Assembly: GCF_002886185.1 (NCBI RefSeq)
Contig: NZ_KZ614147.1
Location: forward strand, 17,426 to 81,425
Source of the DNA: Salipaludibacillus neizhouensis
GTDB taxonomy: Bacteria > Bacillota > Bacilli > Bacillales > Salisediminibacteriaceae
Direction of reading: 5' to 3'
DNA: 64,000 nt
The notes beneath the pieces are model-generated. The model saw only the letters and a program-made list of their open reading frames with translations. It had not been told where the DNA came from and made no database searches. Position 1 is the stretch's first letter. Every line of letters begins with the position of its first letter. Both the position numbers and the translations under genes were made by a program. Of the stretch, positions 37,015-45,078 are shown piece by piece.

Positions 37015-37914
37015 TTATATCTGACTGAGAAAATAATCAAGCTGATAATAGCTATAATTAAATTTTTTTCTATACATTTGTGGCGAAATGTCGATGTATT
37101 GCTTGAATAATCGACTGAAATGAACCGCACTATTAAAGCCTAGATTTTCCGAAATTATCCCAATTGGATCATTTGTCGTAACCAATAAGCTCTTGGCCTC
37201 TTCAATCTTCCTACTTGTTAAATATTTGTTTATAGTAAAACCTGTTACTTCTTTGAAAATGTGACACAAATAATGTTTATTAACATGCAGTTCATTAGCT
37301 AACTGGTCAAGTGTAACATTTTCTCTAAAGTGATCACTTAAATATCTTAGCGTACTTAACACATGCTTTTCTTTCTGTGAAGATTGTGCTTCAATACTAG
37401 TCTTAATCGCATCTTTAGATTTCCGATAAATTTTAATTAGAAGTTGTGACAAATAAGCCTTTGTTAAGGGAAAAAAGCCACAAGATTCTTCATCGAATTC
37501 ATGAACCATTTCTTCAATAAGTTGTTCGATTCTTATTTTTTCACTCCCCTCCCAATGAATTAATAGACCATGGGTGCTGTTAAACAATCCAATTAAAGTA
37601 TTTAAAATATCTTCGGGTAAACATTTTTCACAAAGAGAAGGTATAAAGTTTATAAAACTTCTCACATAAGGCTCATCATCTGAAGGAAATACTTGATGAG
37701 GAACCCTACCATTGAATATAAGCATATCGCCTGGTTTTAATTGGTAAACCCCATCACCTACAATATAGCTTGCTGTACCCTGATGAAAATAAAAAATCTC
37801 AAAACCATTATGTGAATGCAAGGAATTACGATAATTTCCCCTCCATCGGTTACGCATATATAAAAATTGCTTATCTAACTCTTGGTTCGTTTCTATACAA
37901 GTTAATTCTTCCAT
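37015..37914 (-). CDS. AraC family regulator with cupin sensor
   Basis: A transcription regulator of about 299 residues. The N-terminal cupin (HSHNGFEIFYFHQGTASYIV, then LKPGDMLIFNGRVPHQVFPS) would bind a sugar. The C-terminal 100 residues have two helix-turn-helix motifs (TLDQLANELHVNKHYLCHIF and the PIGIISENLGFNSAVHFSRL block). It probably activates the neighbouring sugar genes. An ATG at 37953 is also in frame, but AAGGGC lies 8 nt before the ATG at 37914. A duplicated copy of the upstream DNA at 39144 breaks the extra 13 codons by an indel, which also favours 37914. Confidence 0.88.
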   Translation of the reverse strand: MEELTCIETNQELDKQFLYMRNRWRGNYRNSLHSHNGFEIFYFHQGTASYIVGDGVYQLKPGDMLIFNGRVPHQVFPSDDEPYVRSFINFIPSLCEKCLPEDILNTLIGLFNSTHGLLIHWEGSEKIRIEQLIEEMVHEFDEESCGFFPLTKAYLSQLLIKIYRKSKDAIKTSIEAQSSQKEKHVLSTLRYLSDHFRENVTLDQLANELHVNKHYLCHIFKEVTGFTINKYLTSRKIEEAKSLLVTTNDPIGIISENLGFNSAVHFSRLFKQYIDISPQMYRKKFNYSYYQLDYFLSQI

Positions 37915-37915
37915 T

Positions 37916-38131
37916 AAATCAGCCCTTATAACAATATATTTATTAAATCTCATAATAAAAGCACCTTAATAATAGTTACAGTTTCGAACCTTTTTCATAA
38001 GGTTTAATTTAACCAATATTTAAATAATGAGTTGATTTGTACGCTTTCTTTTTATTTATTATACACATAAATTATCTTTCTTTCTTGTCTATTCTTGTTG
38101 ATTATTTAACAAATCTTGCTCTTTCTATTTA
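37916..38131 (-). repeat. 216-bp leader duplication, copy 1
   Basis: Begins 2 bp before the AraC start codon (AAATCAGCCCTTATAACAAT ...) and runs upstream to TTGCTCTTTCTATTTA. The same sequence, with few changes and a 2-bp indel, is at 39144-39357. It carries the ribosome binding site and probably the promoter of the AraC gene. The following gap to 38359 shows nothing else. Confidence 0.9.
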
Positions 38132-38359
38132 ACATTAACATAACGGTATTGAGGTGATCTGAGTCAATGTAGGAAGTTCTAAGATGAAATTTTTACTTGA
38201 TCTTGACTCTTTTAAAGAGAGTATTTCTTCTATAGGTGTAGAACGTAGAAGTTAAATATCATTTTTTAGATTAATATTTTTCTAGAAAGATTTGTACTAA
38301 ATATTCAGTTCGATCCTTTAATAATCGCTTTACTATTATCCAAATTCGTTTTCCAAAGT

Positions 38360-38578
38360 TTACTTTTTACATATTTTGTTACAACCAAATAATATAGGTT
38401 CTGATAATGAATACTCTGACAATCTACTATTTGCATTAACTTTTTGATAAATTAAGATGAACTCGTCCAATTTTTGACTAAAATAAATGGTGTCAGGGCT
38501 ATTTAGACCCGTTACTTCAACAATTTGGGTTAATTCATTTCTCAATTGATTTATTCTAGCTTCTAATTCACTTAACAT
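38360..38578 (-). CDS. Spo0E-like aspartyl-phosphate phosphatase
   Basis: A 72-residue Spo0E family protein, which removes the phosphate from Spo0A and so delays sporulation. The two-helix coiled coil starts LEARINQLRNELTQIVEVTG. The signature S-Q-x-L-D is present in TIYFSQKLDEFILIYQK, with the catalytic glutamine/aspartate region intact. Length is usual. GGATGTTAAG and an ATCCTAAGG-like purine stretch precede the ATG; the ribosome binding site is AAGGA 6 nt upstream. It is monocistronic within the sugar-acid region. It supports a spore-forming host. Confidence 0.9.
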   Translation of the reverse strand: MLSELEARINQLRNELTQIVEVTGLNSPDTIYFSQKLDEFILIYQKVNANSRLSEYSLSEPILFGCNKICKK

Positions 38579-38733
38579 CCTTCCTTATTCATCTCCTTAT
38601 CCTAGGAACAAGTTCTAAACTTTCAATTCTGAAACGGATCAACAAGGGCCTGACATCAAATAAAGTTAGGCAGCGTTTAACAACAAATTTATTCAATCCG
38701 TAGGGCGAATCGCTTAAAGAGTTCTTTGTCGAT

Positions 38734-38871
38734 TTAATAATTATGCTTCCCCGCGTCCTGCATCAGAAGTACCACCTTCACTTCACCAGAGGTTTGATCA
38801 CCACTACAAGCCGTAAGCAGTACTATTGTTAAAACAACAAACATAGAAAGAAGTCTTCTGCTCAATTTCAT
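38734..38871 (-). pseudogene. Truncated lipoprotein (binding protein start)
   Basis: A 45-codon frame: the signal peptide MKLSRRLLSMFVVLTIVLLT ends with the lipobox LTAC and is followed by SGDQTSGEVKVV, then leaves any sensible sequence and stops. GGGGG and a GGAG lie before the ATG at 38871. This is the usual beginning of a solute-binding lipoprotein; the other 300-400 residues are gone. A cre-like site lies upstream, so it was probably the first gene of a catabolite-repressed transport operon. Confidence 0.7.
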
Positions 38872-38928
38872 CTCCAAGTCCCCCTAATTAACTATTTATA
38901 TAACACAGCATAGCTGTAATTCTAAATT

Positions 38929-38942
38929 ATAAAGCGCTTTCA
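38929..38942 (-). promoter_or_regulatory. cre-like site before the truncated lipoprotein
   Basis: Minus-strand TGAAAGCGCTTTAT keeps the TGAAAGCGCTTT part of the CcpA consensus. It lies about 60 bp before the lipoprotein start. Confidence 0.55.
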
Positions 38943-38959
38943 ATTCAGTTTAAAAATTT

Positions 38960-39143
38960 TTATCTAAAATAACTTATATATTCATTTTTTAGTGTATCTT
39001 GCTCAAAGGTTAGTTTCTTAAGGTGCTCCTCCATAACCTTCTCTGCAAGGACAGAATTTCTATCTTTAATAGCCATTAGTATTCTTTCATGTTGATCTAG
39101 TATTAAGCCCCAATTATAATTCGCTGCTAAACTTAGCATTCTA
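38960..39143 (-). pseudogene. GntR/FadR-family regulator remnant (FCD domain end)
   Basis: About 60 codons ending in TAA (38962-38960) match the end of an FCD ligand domain: LILDQHERILMAIKDRNSVL followed by AEKVMEEHLKKLTFEQ. FCD regulators such as ExuR/UxuR-type proteins control hexuronate genes. The winged-helix half is absent. The frame has an ATG at 39139 with AAGGGC upstream that comes from the duplicated AraC leader, so a short FCD-only peptide could still be made. More likely it is debris of a recombination at 39143. Confidence 0.7.
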
Positions 39144-39357
39144 AAATCAGCCCTTATAACAATATTTATTAAATCTCATAATAAAAGCACCTTAATAATA
39201 GTTAAAGTTTCGAACCTTTTTCATAAGGTTTAATTTAACCAATATTTAAATAATGAGTTAATTTGTAAGCTTTCTCTTTATTCATTATACACATAAATTA
39301 TCTTTCTTTCTTGTCTATTCTTGTTGGTTATTTAACAAATCTTGCTCTTTCTATTTA
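39144..39357 (-). repeat. 216-bp leader duplication, copy 2
   Basis: Nearly the same as 37916-38131, in the same orientation 1.2 kb away. Here it precedes the FCD remnant instead of the AraC gene. Differences are about ten point changes and a 2-bp deletion in the ATATAT/ATAT part. Confidence 0.9.
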
Positions 39358-39363
39358 GTCTAA

Positions 39364-39450
39364 TTACGTACATTTGCTGCAATGAATGATATGACCATGG
39401 TTGAGGTAGTTCAAAAAGCTTTAATTGAAAATATAGACAAACTGGAATAA
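39364..39450 (+). pseudogene. Possible ribbon-helix-helix protein fragment
   Basis: A 28-codon open stretch, LRTFAAMNDMTMVEVVQKAL then IENIDKLE and stop. The pattern resembles the end of small ribbon-helix-helix (ParD/CopG-like) proteins. It lies just before a Tn3 remnant, and Tn3 elements often carry such genes, but with this length the call is weak. Confidence 0.3.
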
Positions 39451-39567
39451 CGTTCAATAAGAAATGAAAAAAGGATCAATAACAGTTAATTATTATTAGT
39501 GTTGGACTAAACTCAATTAATTTTTAATGGGCTTCGGTTGCTGGATGACCATATCCTTTTTTGTTGA

Positions 39568-39795
39568 TTATTCAATCTTAGCTGCAAGGTTTTCGATATA
39601 TGAATCTGTTATTTTAGGTGGATAATAACCGATTCGTTCACGAATAAGATTTTCTAGTACAAAACATTTCCGTGTCCAGTGTTCATATTCCCAAAATGAA
39701 TATTGTTCACCTTCCTTAAATTCGCTGGCTCCTTGTTTCAAGGCTTGAATGAAAGTATATCGTTGATGGTAAAGTACAATTAAGGCCGGTTACAC
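39568..39795 (-). pseudogene. Unidentified C-terminal remnant
   Basis: About 74 codons ending at 39570-39568: LYHQRYTFIQALKQGASEFK, then YSFWEYEHWTRKCFVLENLI and RERIGYYPPKITDSY. It reads like a real alpha-helical protein end, with no start codon. Its upstream edge meets the Tn3 transposase remnant at about 39785-39795, so the transposon probably cut it. I do not recognise the family. Confidence 0.45.
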
Positions 39796-40062
39796 AGACC
39801 AAATATTTGGACTGATTCATCTATTAGGATTTAAATTTGCTCCAAGAATAAGAGATTTATCAGACTCAAAATTATTTACAATAGGTAAAGCAAGGGAATA
39901 TCCAAAATTAGAAGCCATTTTACGTGGACAAATAAATACAAAGGTCATTAAAGAAAATTATGAGGATGTTTTGCGATTAGCTCATTCTATAAGGGAAGGA
40001 ACAGTTTCAGCATCTCTTATTATGGGGAAACTAGGTTCTTATTCAAGACAAAACAGCTTAGC
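39784..40062 (+). pseudogene. Tn3-family transposase fragment
   Basis: An open stretch in one frame gives the C-terminal catalytic region of a Tn3 transposase: AGYTDQIFGLIHLLGFKFAP, RIRDLSDSKLF, KLEAILRGQINTKVIKENY and VSASLIMGKLGSYSRQNSLA. Intact enzymes have about 1000 residues; only some 90 remain. The match stops at about 40062, inside the end of the PhzF-like gene on the other strand. It has no start codon and is dead. Confidence 0.88.
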
Positions 40063-40947
40063 CCCTAACTCTTTCACAAATACCGCGTTACCGGTAATCT
40101 CCACACCATACTTTTCGTCATTTTTGGAAACTCTAACTAGAACTCGACCATCTTTCCCTATTTCATGTCCCTGCTCCACGATTAGATCTAAGGTACCTTG
40201 AAAACTCCTCTTGATAAACTGAGCATAATACGCACCCATCACCCCTGAAGCCGTACCGGTAACTGCATCTTCAATAGTTCCGGAATGAGGAGATGAAAAA
40301 TGCCGGGCGTGCATATCCGCATTGGTATCATAGGTTTCCAAGCAAAAAGGGTGAATCGATGCTTTAGGCATCTCTTTTAACACAGAAGGAAACAATTTAT
40401 TATTAGGATTCATTCTTTTAAAATCTTTTAGTGTTTTTATAGGGATCAATAATGTCCAAACCCCTGTACTTCCGTACAGTATCGGTAAACTGTCATCAAT
40501 ATCATCTACCTGTAGTCCAATCGTATTTGCTAATTCTTTGAGAGAACCTTTGAATTTATCGAATTGTGGGGGGGCTTGTTGCATCGTTATTTGAATCCTT
40601 TCGGGTCCGGTCGAATCAATCCAAATGGGTAAACTCCCCGCTCTAGTTTTTATCGTTACTTGATCTGTTTGCTTTAATAATCCTTTTGTTTTCAACGCAT
40701 ATATCGTTGCCATTGTGGCATGACCACATAGATCCATTTCATGTCCTGGTGTAAAAAAACGTATTCCCAGATCATTTACCCCAGATGAAATTTTAAAAGA
40801 AGTCTCATTAAATCCCACTTTAAAAGCGATTTCCTGCATTTCCTTTTCGGTAAAATCATCACCGTTTAAAACTACCCCGGCTGGATTACCTTTACCGGCT
40901 TCGTTACTAAACGCATCATAATGGTACACGTTTGCAATCTTCATCAT
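40039..40947 (-). CDS. PhzF family isomerase/epimerase
   Basis: A 302-residue protein with the two-domain diaminopimelate-epimerase fold of the PhzF family. The N-terminal YHYDAFSNEAGKGNPAGVVL, the catalytic region GFNETSFKI and FFTPGHEMDLCGHATMA, and the second-domain FSSPHSGTIEDAVTGTASGV are intact. Functions in the family vary; this does not imply phenazine synthesis. The last ~8 residues (GAKLFCLE) are encoded by DNA that matches the Tn3 remnant in the other direction, so the natural C-terminus has probably been replaced. GGGAG precedes the ATG. Confidence 0.9.
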   Translation of the reverse strand: MMKIANVYHYDAFSNEAGKGNPAGVVLNGDDFTEKEMQEIAFKVGFNETSFKISSGVNDLGIRFFTPGHEMDLCGHATMATIYALKTKGLLKQTDQVTIKTRAGSLPIWIDSTGPERIQITMQQAPPQFDKFKGSLKELANTIGLQVDDIDDSLPILYGSTGVWTLLIPIKTLKDFKRMNPNNKLFPSVLKEMPKASIHPFCLETYDTNADMHARHFSSPHSGTIEDAVTGTASGVMGAYYAQFIKRSFQGTLDLIVEQGHEIGKDGRVLVRVSKNDEKYGVEITGNAVFVKELGAKLFCLE

Positions 40948-41101
40948 TATTCTCCCTCCATAAAATTGGTGTTTGATAAGTTACTTAGTAGTCTTCCTTT
41001 AGGATATCACTTAACTAAGTTGGAGTTATCCCTTATAATAAAATAGGTCTGAAAAACAACAACGATTATCTTTAGCTAGGTAGGAAAGGTGTTTATGATG
41101 T

Positions 41102-42307
41102 ATGCTTCATAATCCAACAGGAAAAGAACGTTTGAAATTGGCTTTTCTCCTCGGAATGCTTGCCATATTAGGTCCGCTTAATATTGACATGTATTTACCG
41201 AGTTTTCCCGATATTGCGGATGACATAGGGGCAAGTGCCTCACTCGTACAGCTTAGTTTAACAACATGTTTAATTGGACTTGCCATTGGCCAGATAATTA
41301 TTGGACCAATCAGTGATGCACAGGGACGAAAAAAACCTTTGTTAATATCTATTTTCCTCTTTGCAGTAGCATCTATGCTCTGTGCACTTGCACCAAATAT
41401 TACGACCTTAGTAATTGGTCGATTGTTACAAGGATTAACTGCTTCGGCAGGAATTGTTCTTTCCCGTGCAGTAGTGCGTGATGTTTTCAGTGGAAGAGAG
41501 CTTACTAAGTTTTTTGCACTTTTAATGGTTATAAATGCAGTAGCACCAATGGCAGCACCGATTGCCGGAGGAGCCATTCTACTCTTACCATTTGCCAGTT
41601 GGCACACGATTTTCTATTTTTTGAGCTTGCTTGGGTTTATCATTGTCGCGATTGCTGCGATACGTTTAAAGGAATCGTTACCGCCAGAGAAGCGGATTCC
41701 GAGTACCATCGGCCATTCCATTCGCACGATGGGAAATTTATTAAAAGATCGTTCCTTTATCGGTTACGCCTTAACCGTTGGATTTATTCACGGGGGAAGT
41801 TTTGCTTATGTAGCAGGAACTCCTTTCGTTTATCAAGGCATTTACGGTGTTTCTCCTCAAGTCTTTAGTATTTTATTTGGCATTAACGGACTTGGTATTA
41901 TTATGGGGAGTTTTATCATCGGTCGTTTTGGAGGAATTGTTCATGAACGAAGCTTGCTTCGAGCAGCTGTAGTCATAGCGGTAAGTGCAACCTCTATCCT
42001 TCTTATTATGACAATCATAGAAGGTCCACTAGCCACACTTGTCATACCGATATTTATTTACATGACTTGTATGGGCATGATCCTAACAAGTTCATTTACA
42101 CTAGCGATGGAAAAACAAGGACATCGTGCAGGTAGTGCTAGCGCCGTTTTAGGAATGCTTCCTTTATTACTTGGCAGCATGGTGGCTCCCCTTGTTGGTA
42201 TTAATGAGACAACCGCTATTCCGATGGGCGCGACATTATTTATAACATCTTTTATTGGATCGATTGCGTTCTTTAAACTTACAAAAAAGAAAATAGAAAC
42301 AGAATAA
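41102..42307 (+). CDS. Bcr/CflA family drug-resistance MFS transporter
   Basis: A 401-residue major facilitator with twelve membrane segments. The Bcr/CflA subfamily signatures are GPLNIDMYLPSFPDIADDIG at the start, the motif-A loop GPISDAQGRKKPLL, and GRLLQGLTASAGIVLSRAVV for motif C-like region. It probably exports drugs, bicyclomycin-type antibiotics or sulfonamides, or a natural metabolite. It is divergent from the PhzF-like gene (154 bp between starts) and ends with a terminator at 42375. Confidence 0.93.
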   Translation: MLHNPTGKERLKLAFLLGMLAILGPLNIDMYLPSFPDIADDIGASASLVQLSLTTCLIGLAIGQIIIGPISDAQGRKKPLLISIFLFAVASMLCALAPNITTLVIGRLLQGLTASAGIVLSRAVVRDVFSGRELTKFFALLMVINAVAPMAAPIAGGAILLLPFASWHTIFYFLSLLGFIIVAIAAIRLKESLPPEKRIPSTIGHSIRTMGNLLKDRSFIGYALTVGFIHGGSFAYVAGTPFVYQGIYGVSPQVFSILFGINGLGIIMGSFIIGRFGGIVHERSLLRAAVVIAVSATSILLIMTIIEGPLATLVIPIFIYMTCMGMILTSSFTLAMEKQGHRAGSASAVLGMLPLLLGSMVAPLVGINETTAIPMGATLFITSFIGSIAFFKLTKKKIETE

Positions 42308-42374
42308 GCTTGAGGTTATTTCTAATTTCTTAAAGTAAAAAATAGCATATAAATCATTTATTTGGAACAAAGGC

Positions 42375-42416
42375 GTTGTCCCAAAAGGCCTCAATAGACC
42401 TTTTGAGACAACTTTA
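42375..42416 (+). terminator. Terminator after the Bcr/CflA gene
   Basis: Stem GTTGTC.CAAAAGG/CCTTTTG.GACAAC, then TTTAAT. The stretch 42417-42530 holds nothing else. Confidence 0.75.
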
Positions 42417-42530
42417 ATAGTAATAAGCGAAGGAATCCCCAATGCCAGAAATTATCAGAGTACACCTTTTAAGTTCTCTTCGTTAAAGTAACCCACTATC
42501 TTGCAATTTTTGTCTTAATCAGCAATAATA

Positions 42531-42547
42531 CGAGGTACGTAACTCAT
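42531..42547 (+). promoter_or_regulatory. Candidate LacI-type operator, site 1
   Basis: CGAGGTACGTAACTCAT includes the near-palindrome GAGGTACGTAACTC. It shares GAGGTACGT.A.TCAT with two sites after the regulator gene. It lies 26 bp before the -35 box of the regulator's promoter. Confidence 0.55.
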
Positions 42548-42573
42548 ATATCAGAAAATTCAATTAAAATGTA

Positions 42574-42603
42574 TTGACAACCGTATCACTCGTAAGGTAT
42601 AAA
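42574..42603 (+). promoter_or_regulatory. Sigma-A promoter of the LacI-type gene
   Basis: TTGACA (42574-42579), an 18-bp spacer, then TATAAA (42598-42603), 64 bp before the start codon. Confidence 0.65.
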
Positions 42604-42666
42604 TTAGGTAAGAAATTCGATTTATCATTTTTTGTAAACATTTTACTAGGGATATGGTGATGGCTG

Positions 42667-43779
42667 ATGAAGGTAACTGCGAAGACGATTTCAGAACAAC
42701 TAGGTATTTCTATTGCAACAGTAGATCGTGCATTAAATAACAGAAAGGGAGTGAGTCCTAAAACAAGTAAGAAGATATTAGAAAAAGCAGAGGAACTAAA
42801 TTATATACCGAATAAATCTGCTAGTTTTCTATCTCGAAAAAAACAAGTTTTAATAGCCTTTGTATTCCCTGAATTTCCTGAATACTTTTGGAACGAAATT
42901 GAGCTAGGCATAAAAAGCGCTGTTGCAGATTTTCAAGACTACGGCTTTTATATCGAGACGATAAGAACAAAGAAATTTGATATAGAAGAACAACTAGAAA
43001 CTGTTCAGGAGATAATAAATTCAGAAAAATACGATGGTTTAGTACTTTCGCCAATTGATGACTTTCCTTTTATAGACATAATTAATAAAGGAATTGAAAG
43101 AGGGATCCCAATTTATACATTAAATACTGATTCTCCATTAAGTAAGCGAATTTCCTATGTTGGAGCTGACTATGAAGACTCAGGTAAATTAGCTGGGGAT
43201 CTCTTAGACAAATTTACTCCTAACTCAAAGAAAATAGCATTAATTACAGACCAAATTAATACCTTAGAAGTAAAAAAACAGGAAGTTACTGACGCTAAAG
43301 ACTCCTTAAAACAAAGCTCCAGATTGAGAAGTAGACATTCTTTACAAATCAAACAGAAAGTCCATGGATTTAAAGAGTATATGAGGAAATGTAATGATAA
43401 AAAGCAAATCTATTCGTTTGAAATTGAGAGTAATAACTTAATTCCCTCGATCATGTCCTTAAAAGATGAACTAAGTGATATGGATGGTATTTATGTGGCG
43501 AGCGGCGTTTTAGTAGAAGTAGCAACCTGTCTTGAACAAATGAACTTTAATAATATGCCAGTCTTACTAGGTCATGATATGAGTGAAGAAATTCATCAAT
43601 TTTTTATAAGAGGAATAGTTACAGCTTCAATCTGTCAGGATCCTGTCCATCAAGGCTACTTATCGGTTCGAAAAGTATTTAATCACCTCATGCTCGACAT
43701 TCCAATAGAACAATCGAGAGATATTGTAAAATTGGAAATTGTGACAAAAGGTAATGTGAAATATTATATCCATAAATAG
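42667..43779 (+). CDS. LacI family transcription regulator
   Basis: A 370-residue regulator. The N-terminal helix-turn-helix is TAKTISEQLGISIATVDRAL followed by the hinge ELNYIPNKSASFLSRKK. A two-lobe periplasmic-binding-like sensor (about 62-365) follows, with ADYEDSGKLAGDLL at the hinge crossing and GHDMSEEIHQFFIRG. A basic insert (KDSLKQSSRLRSRHSLQIKQ, about residues 213-232) is unusual in the middle of the sensor. The sequence TVDRALN fits the xylose/ribose-type branch. It lies directly before the six-gene sugar operon and three copies of the candidate operator, so it probably controls both. Confidence 0.92.
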   Translation: MKVTAKTISEQLGISIATVDRALNNRKGVSPKTSKKILEKAEELNYIPNKSASFLSRKKQVLIAFVFPEFPEYFWNEIELGIKSAVADFQDYGFYIETIRTKKFDIEEQLETVQEIINSEKYDGLVLSPIDDFPFIDIINKGIERGIPIYTLNTDSPLSKRISYVGADYEDSGKLAGDLLDKFTPNSKKIALITDQINTLEVKKQEVTDAKDSLKQSSRLRSRHSLQIKQKVHGFKEYMRKCNDKKQIYSFEIESNNLIPSIMSLKDELSDMDGIYVASGVLVEVATCLEQMNFNNMPVLLGHDMSEEIHQFFIRGIVTASICQDPVHQGYLSVRKVFNHLMLDIPIEQSRDIVKLEIVTKGNVKYYIHK

Positions 43780-43790
43780 GTTTGATCATG

Positions 43791-43808
43791 ATGAGGTACG
43801 TTAATCAT
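43791..43808 (+). promoter_or_regulatory. Candidate LacI-type operator, site 2
   Basis: ATGAGGTACGTTAATCAT with near-symmetry around ACGT. It is identical over 18 bp to site 4. Confidence 0.65.
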
Positions 43809-43832
43809 ATTTGAAATGAAACAGGAGGTGAA

Positions 43833-43846
43833 AGTAACGTACTTCA
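43833..43846 (+). promoter_or_regulatory. Candidate LacI-type operator, site 3 (inverted)
   Basis: AGTAACGTACTTCAT, in reverse ATGAAGTACGTTACT, matches the ATGA.GTACGTTA part of the other sites. Confidence 0.55.
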
Positions 43847-43906
43847 TTAAAATGTTAATTTAGCCGTTTTATCTAGGCGTTTAAATATATGTTTTTTTGT
43901 CCTCTT

Positions 43907-43924
43907 ATGAGGTACGTTAATCAT
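43907..43924 (+). promoter_or_regulatory. Candidate LacI-type operator, site 4
   Basis: ATGAGGTACGTTAATCAT, identical to site 2, 116 bp further on and about 130 bp before the operon. Spacing would allow looping between sites. Confidence 0.65.
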
Positions 43925-43997
43925 AATTGTATATCGCGATGAAATAGTTGTATTCATGCTCTTTCATTAGAAGTTTTTAGATATCAACGCCTAAAAA

Positions 43998-44011
43998 TGA
44001 AAGCGCTCTAT
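43998..44011 (+). promoter_or_regulatory. cre-like site before the sugar operon
   Basis: TGAAAGCGCTCTAT keeps the TGAAAGCGCT core of CcpA sites, 42 bp before the first gene. Confidence 0.55.
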
Positions 44012-44052
44012 AACAGTACTCATGGCTAGTATAAAAAATGAAGGTGGTAAAA

Positions 44053-45063
44053 ATGGGAAAACTCAGAGTAATTCAAATTGGTGTAGGTGGTTTTGGGCAA
44101 AAATGGTTACAAATATTACGAGATTTTGAAAACATAGAAATTGTAGCTGTTGTAGATGTAGATGATCACAACTTGACGAATGGGAAAGAAATATTGAACA
44201 GCCCCCATATACCTATGTACCAAGATCACTTAGAAGCTTTTGCAAATATTAAGGCAGATGCAGCTATTATTGCAACACCTCCTCAAACTCATAAAACGTT
44301 GGCAATGGACGCTTTAAAAGCAGATATGTATGTCTTCATGGAAAAACCTATTGCTCATACTTTTGAAGAAGCCTTGGAATTATTTACCGAATCTCAAAAA
44401 TATGGGAAATTCATTATGATTAGTCAAAATTATAGATGGCGACCGGCAATAGAAGCGATCAGACTCTGTATTCAAGAAGGTCAGATTGGAACAGTAGAAT
44501 ATGGAGAATGGAACTTTAGAAGGGCGACAAAATTTGGGGGGTGGCGCGATAAATATAATGAAATTTTAATAGAGGATATGAGTATTCACCATTTTGATCT
44601 ACTGAGACATATTTTAGGAAAAGATGCAACCTCGATTTTTGCCAAGAGCATGAAACCATCTTGGAGTTGGTTTGGTGGTAATGCCGTCGCTTCTGCTATC
44701 ATTTCCTTTGACAATATTATGGTGAATTATTTTGGAAGTTGGGTCACCCGAGGGAAAGAAACCTCTTGGAATGGAGACTTACGCCTTATTGGAGAAAAAG
44801 GAATGGTTGAATTAATCGACGATGTCCCTTCCATGACTCTTGAAGATGGAAAAACTCAAAAAATACCATTACCTAATATGCCGTATACAGATCAAGAGTA
44901 TTCTCTGTTCGAACTAGTTCAGGCCATAAAGGAAAATCGAAAACCAGTAACTCATATTGAAGATAACATCAAAAGTTTTGCATTAGTAGGTGGAGCATTA
45001 GAATCTATTAGTAAAGAAAAAGAAATAGATATCTCTAATAACAGTTATTTAATAATTAAATAA
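44053..45063 (+). CDS. Gfo/Idh/MocA family dehydrogenase (operon gene 1)
   Basis: A 336-residue NAD(P)-dependent oxidoreductase. Rossmann start LRVIQIGVGGFGQKWLQIL, catalytic-lysine motif EKPIAHTFEEALEL, then the substrate domain with the His/Asp pair in EDMSIHHFDLLRHILG. AAGGTGG lies 5 nt before the ATG at 44053; the earlier ATG at 44038 overlaps that site. It opens the operon with the ABC importer, an isomerase and a second dehydrogenase. A sugar, cyclitol or glycoside is the expected substrate. Confidence 0.92.
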   Translation: MGKLRVIQIGVGGFGQKWLQILRDFENIEIVAVVDVDDHNLTNGKEILNSPHIPMYQDHLEAFANIKADAAIIATPPQTHKTLAMDALKADMYVFMEKPIAHTFEEALELFTESQKYGKFIMISQNYRWRPAIEAIRLCIQEGQIGTVEYGEWNFRRATKFGGWRDKYNEILIEDMSIHHFDLLRHILGKDATSIFAKSMKPSWSWFGGNAVASAIISFDNIMVNYFGSWVTRGKETSWNGDLRLIGEKGMVELIDDVPSMTLEDGKTQKIPLPNMPYTDQEYSLFELVQAIKENRKPVTHIEDNIKSFALVGGALESISKEKEIDISNNSYLIIK

Positions 45064-45078
45064 TAGGGGGATTCGACA

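Noticed and set aside
37915..37953. AraC regulator start at ATG 37953
   Set aside because: The ATG at 37914 has the better ribosome binding site, and the duplicated copy carries an indel in these 13 codons.
40039..40947. Phenazine biosynthesis locus
   Set aside because: Only a PhzF-fold protein is present. The family has many other roles and no other phenazine genes are near.
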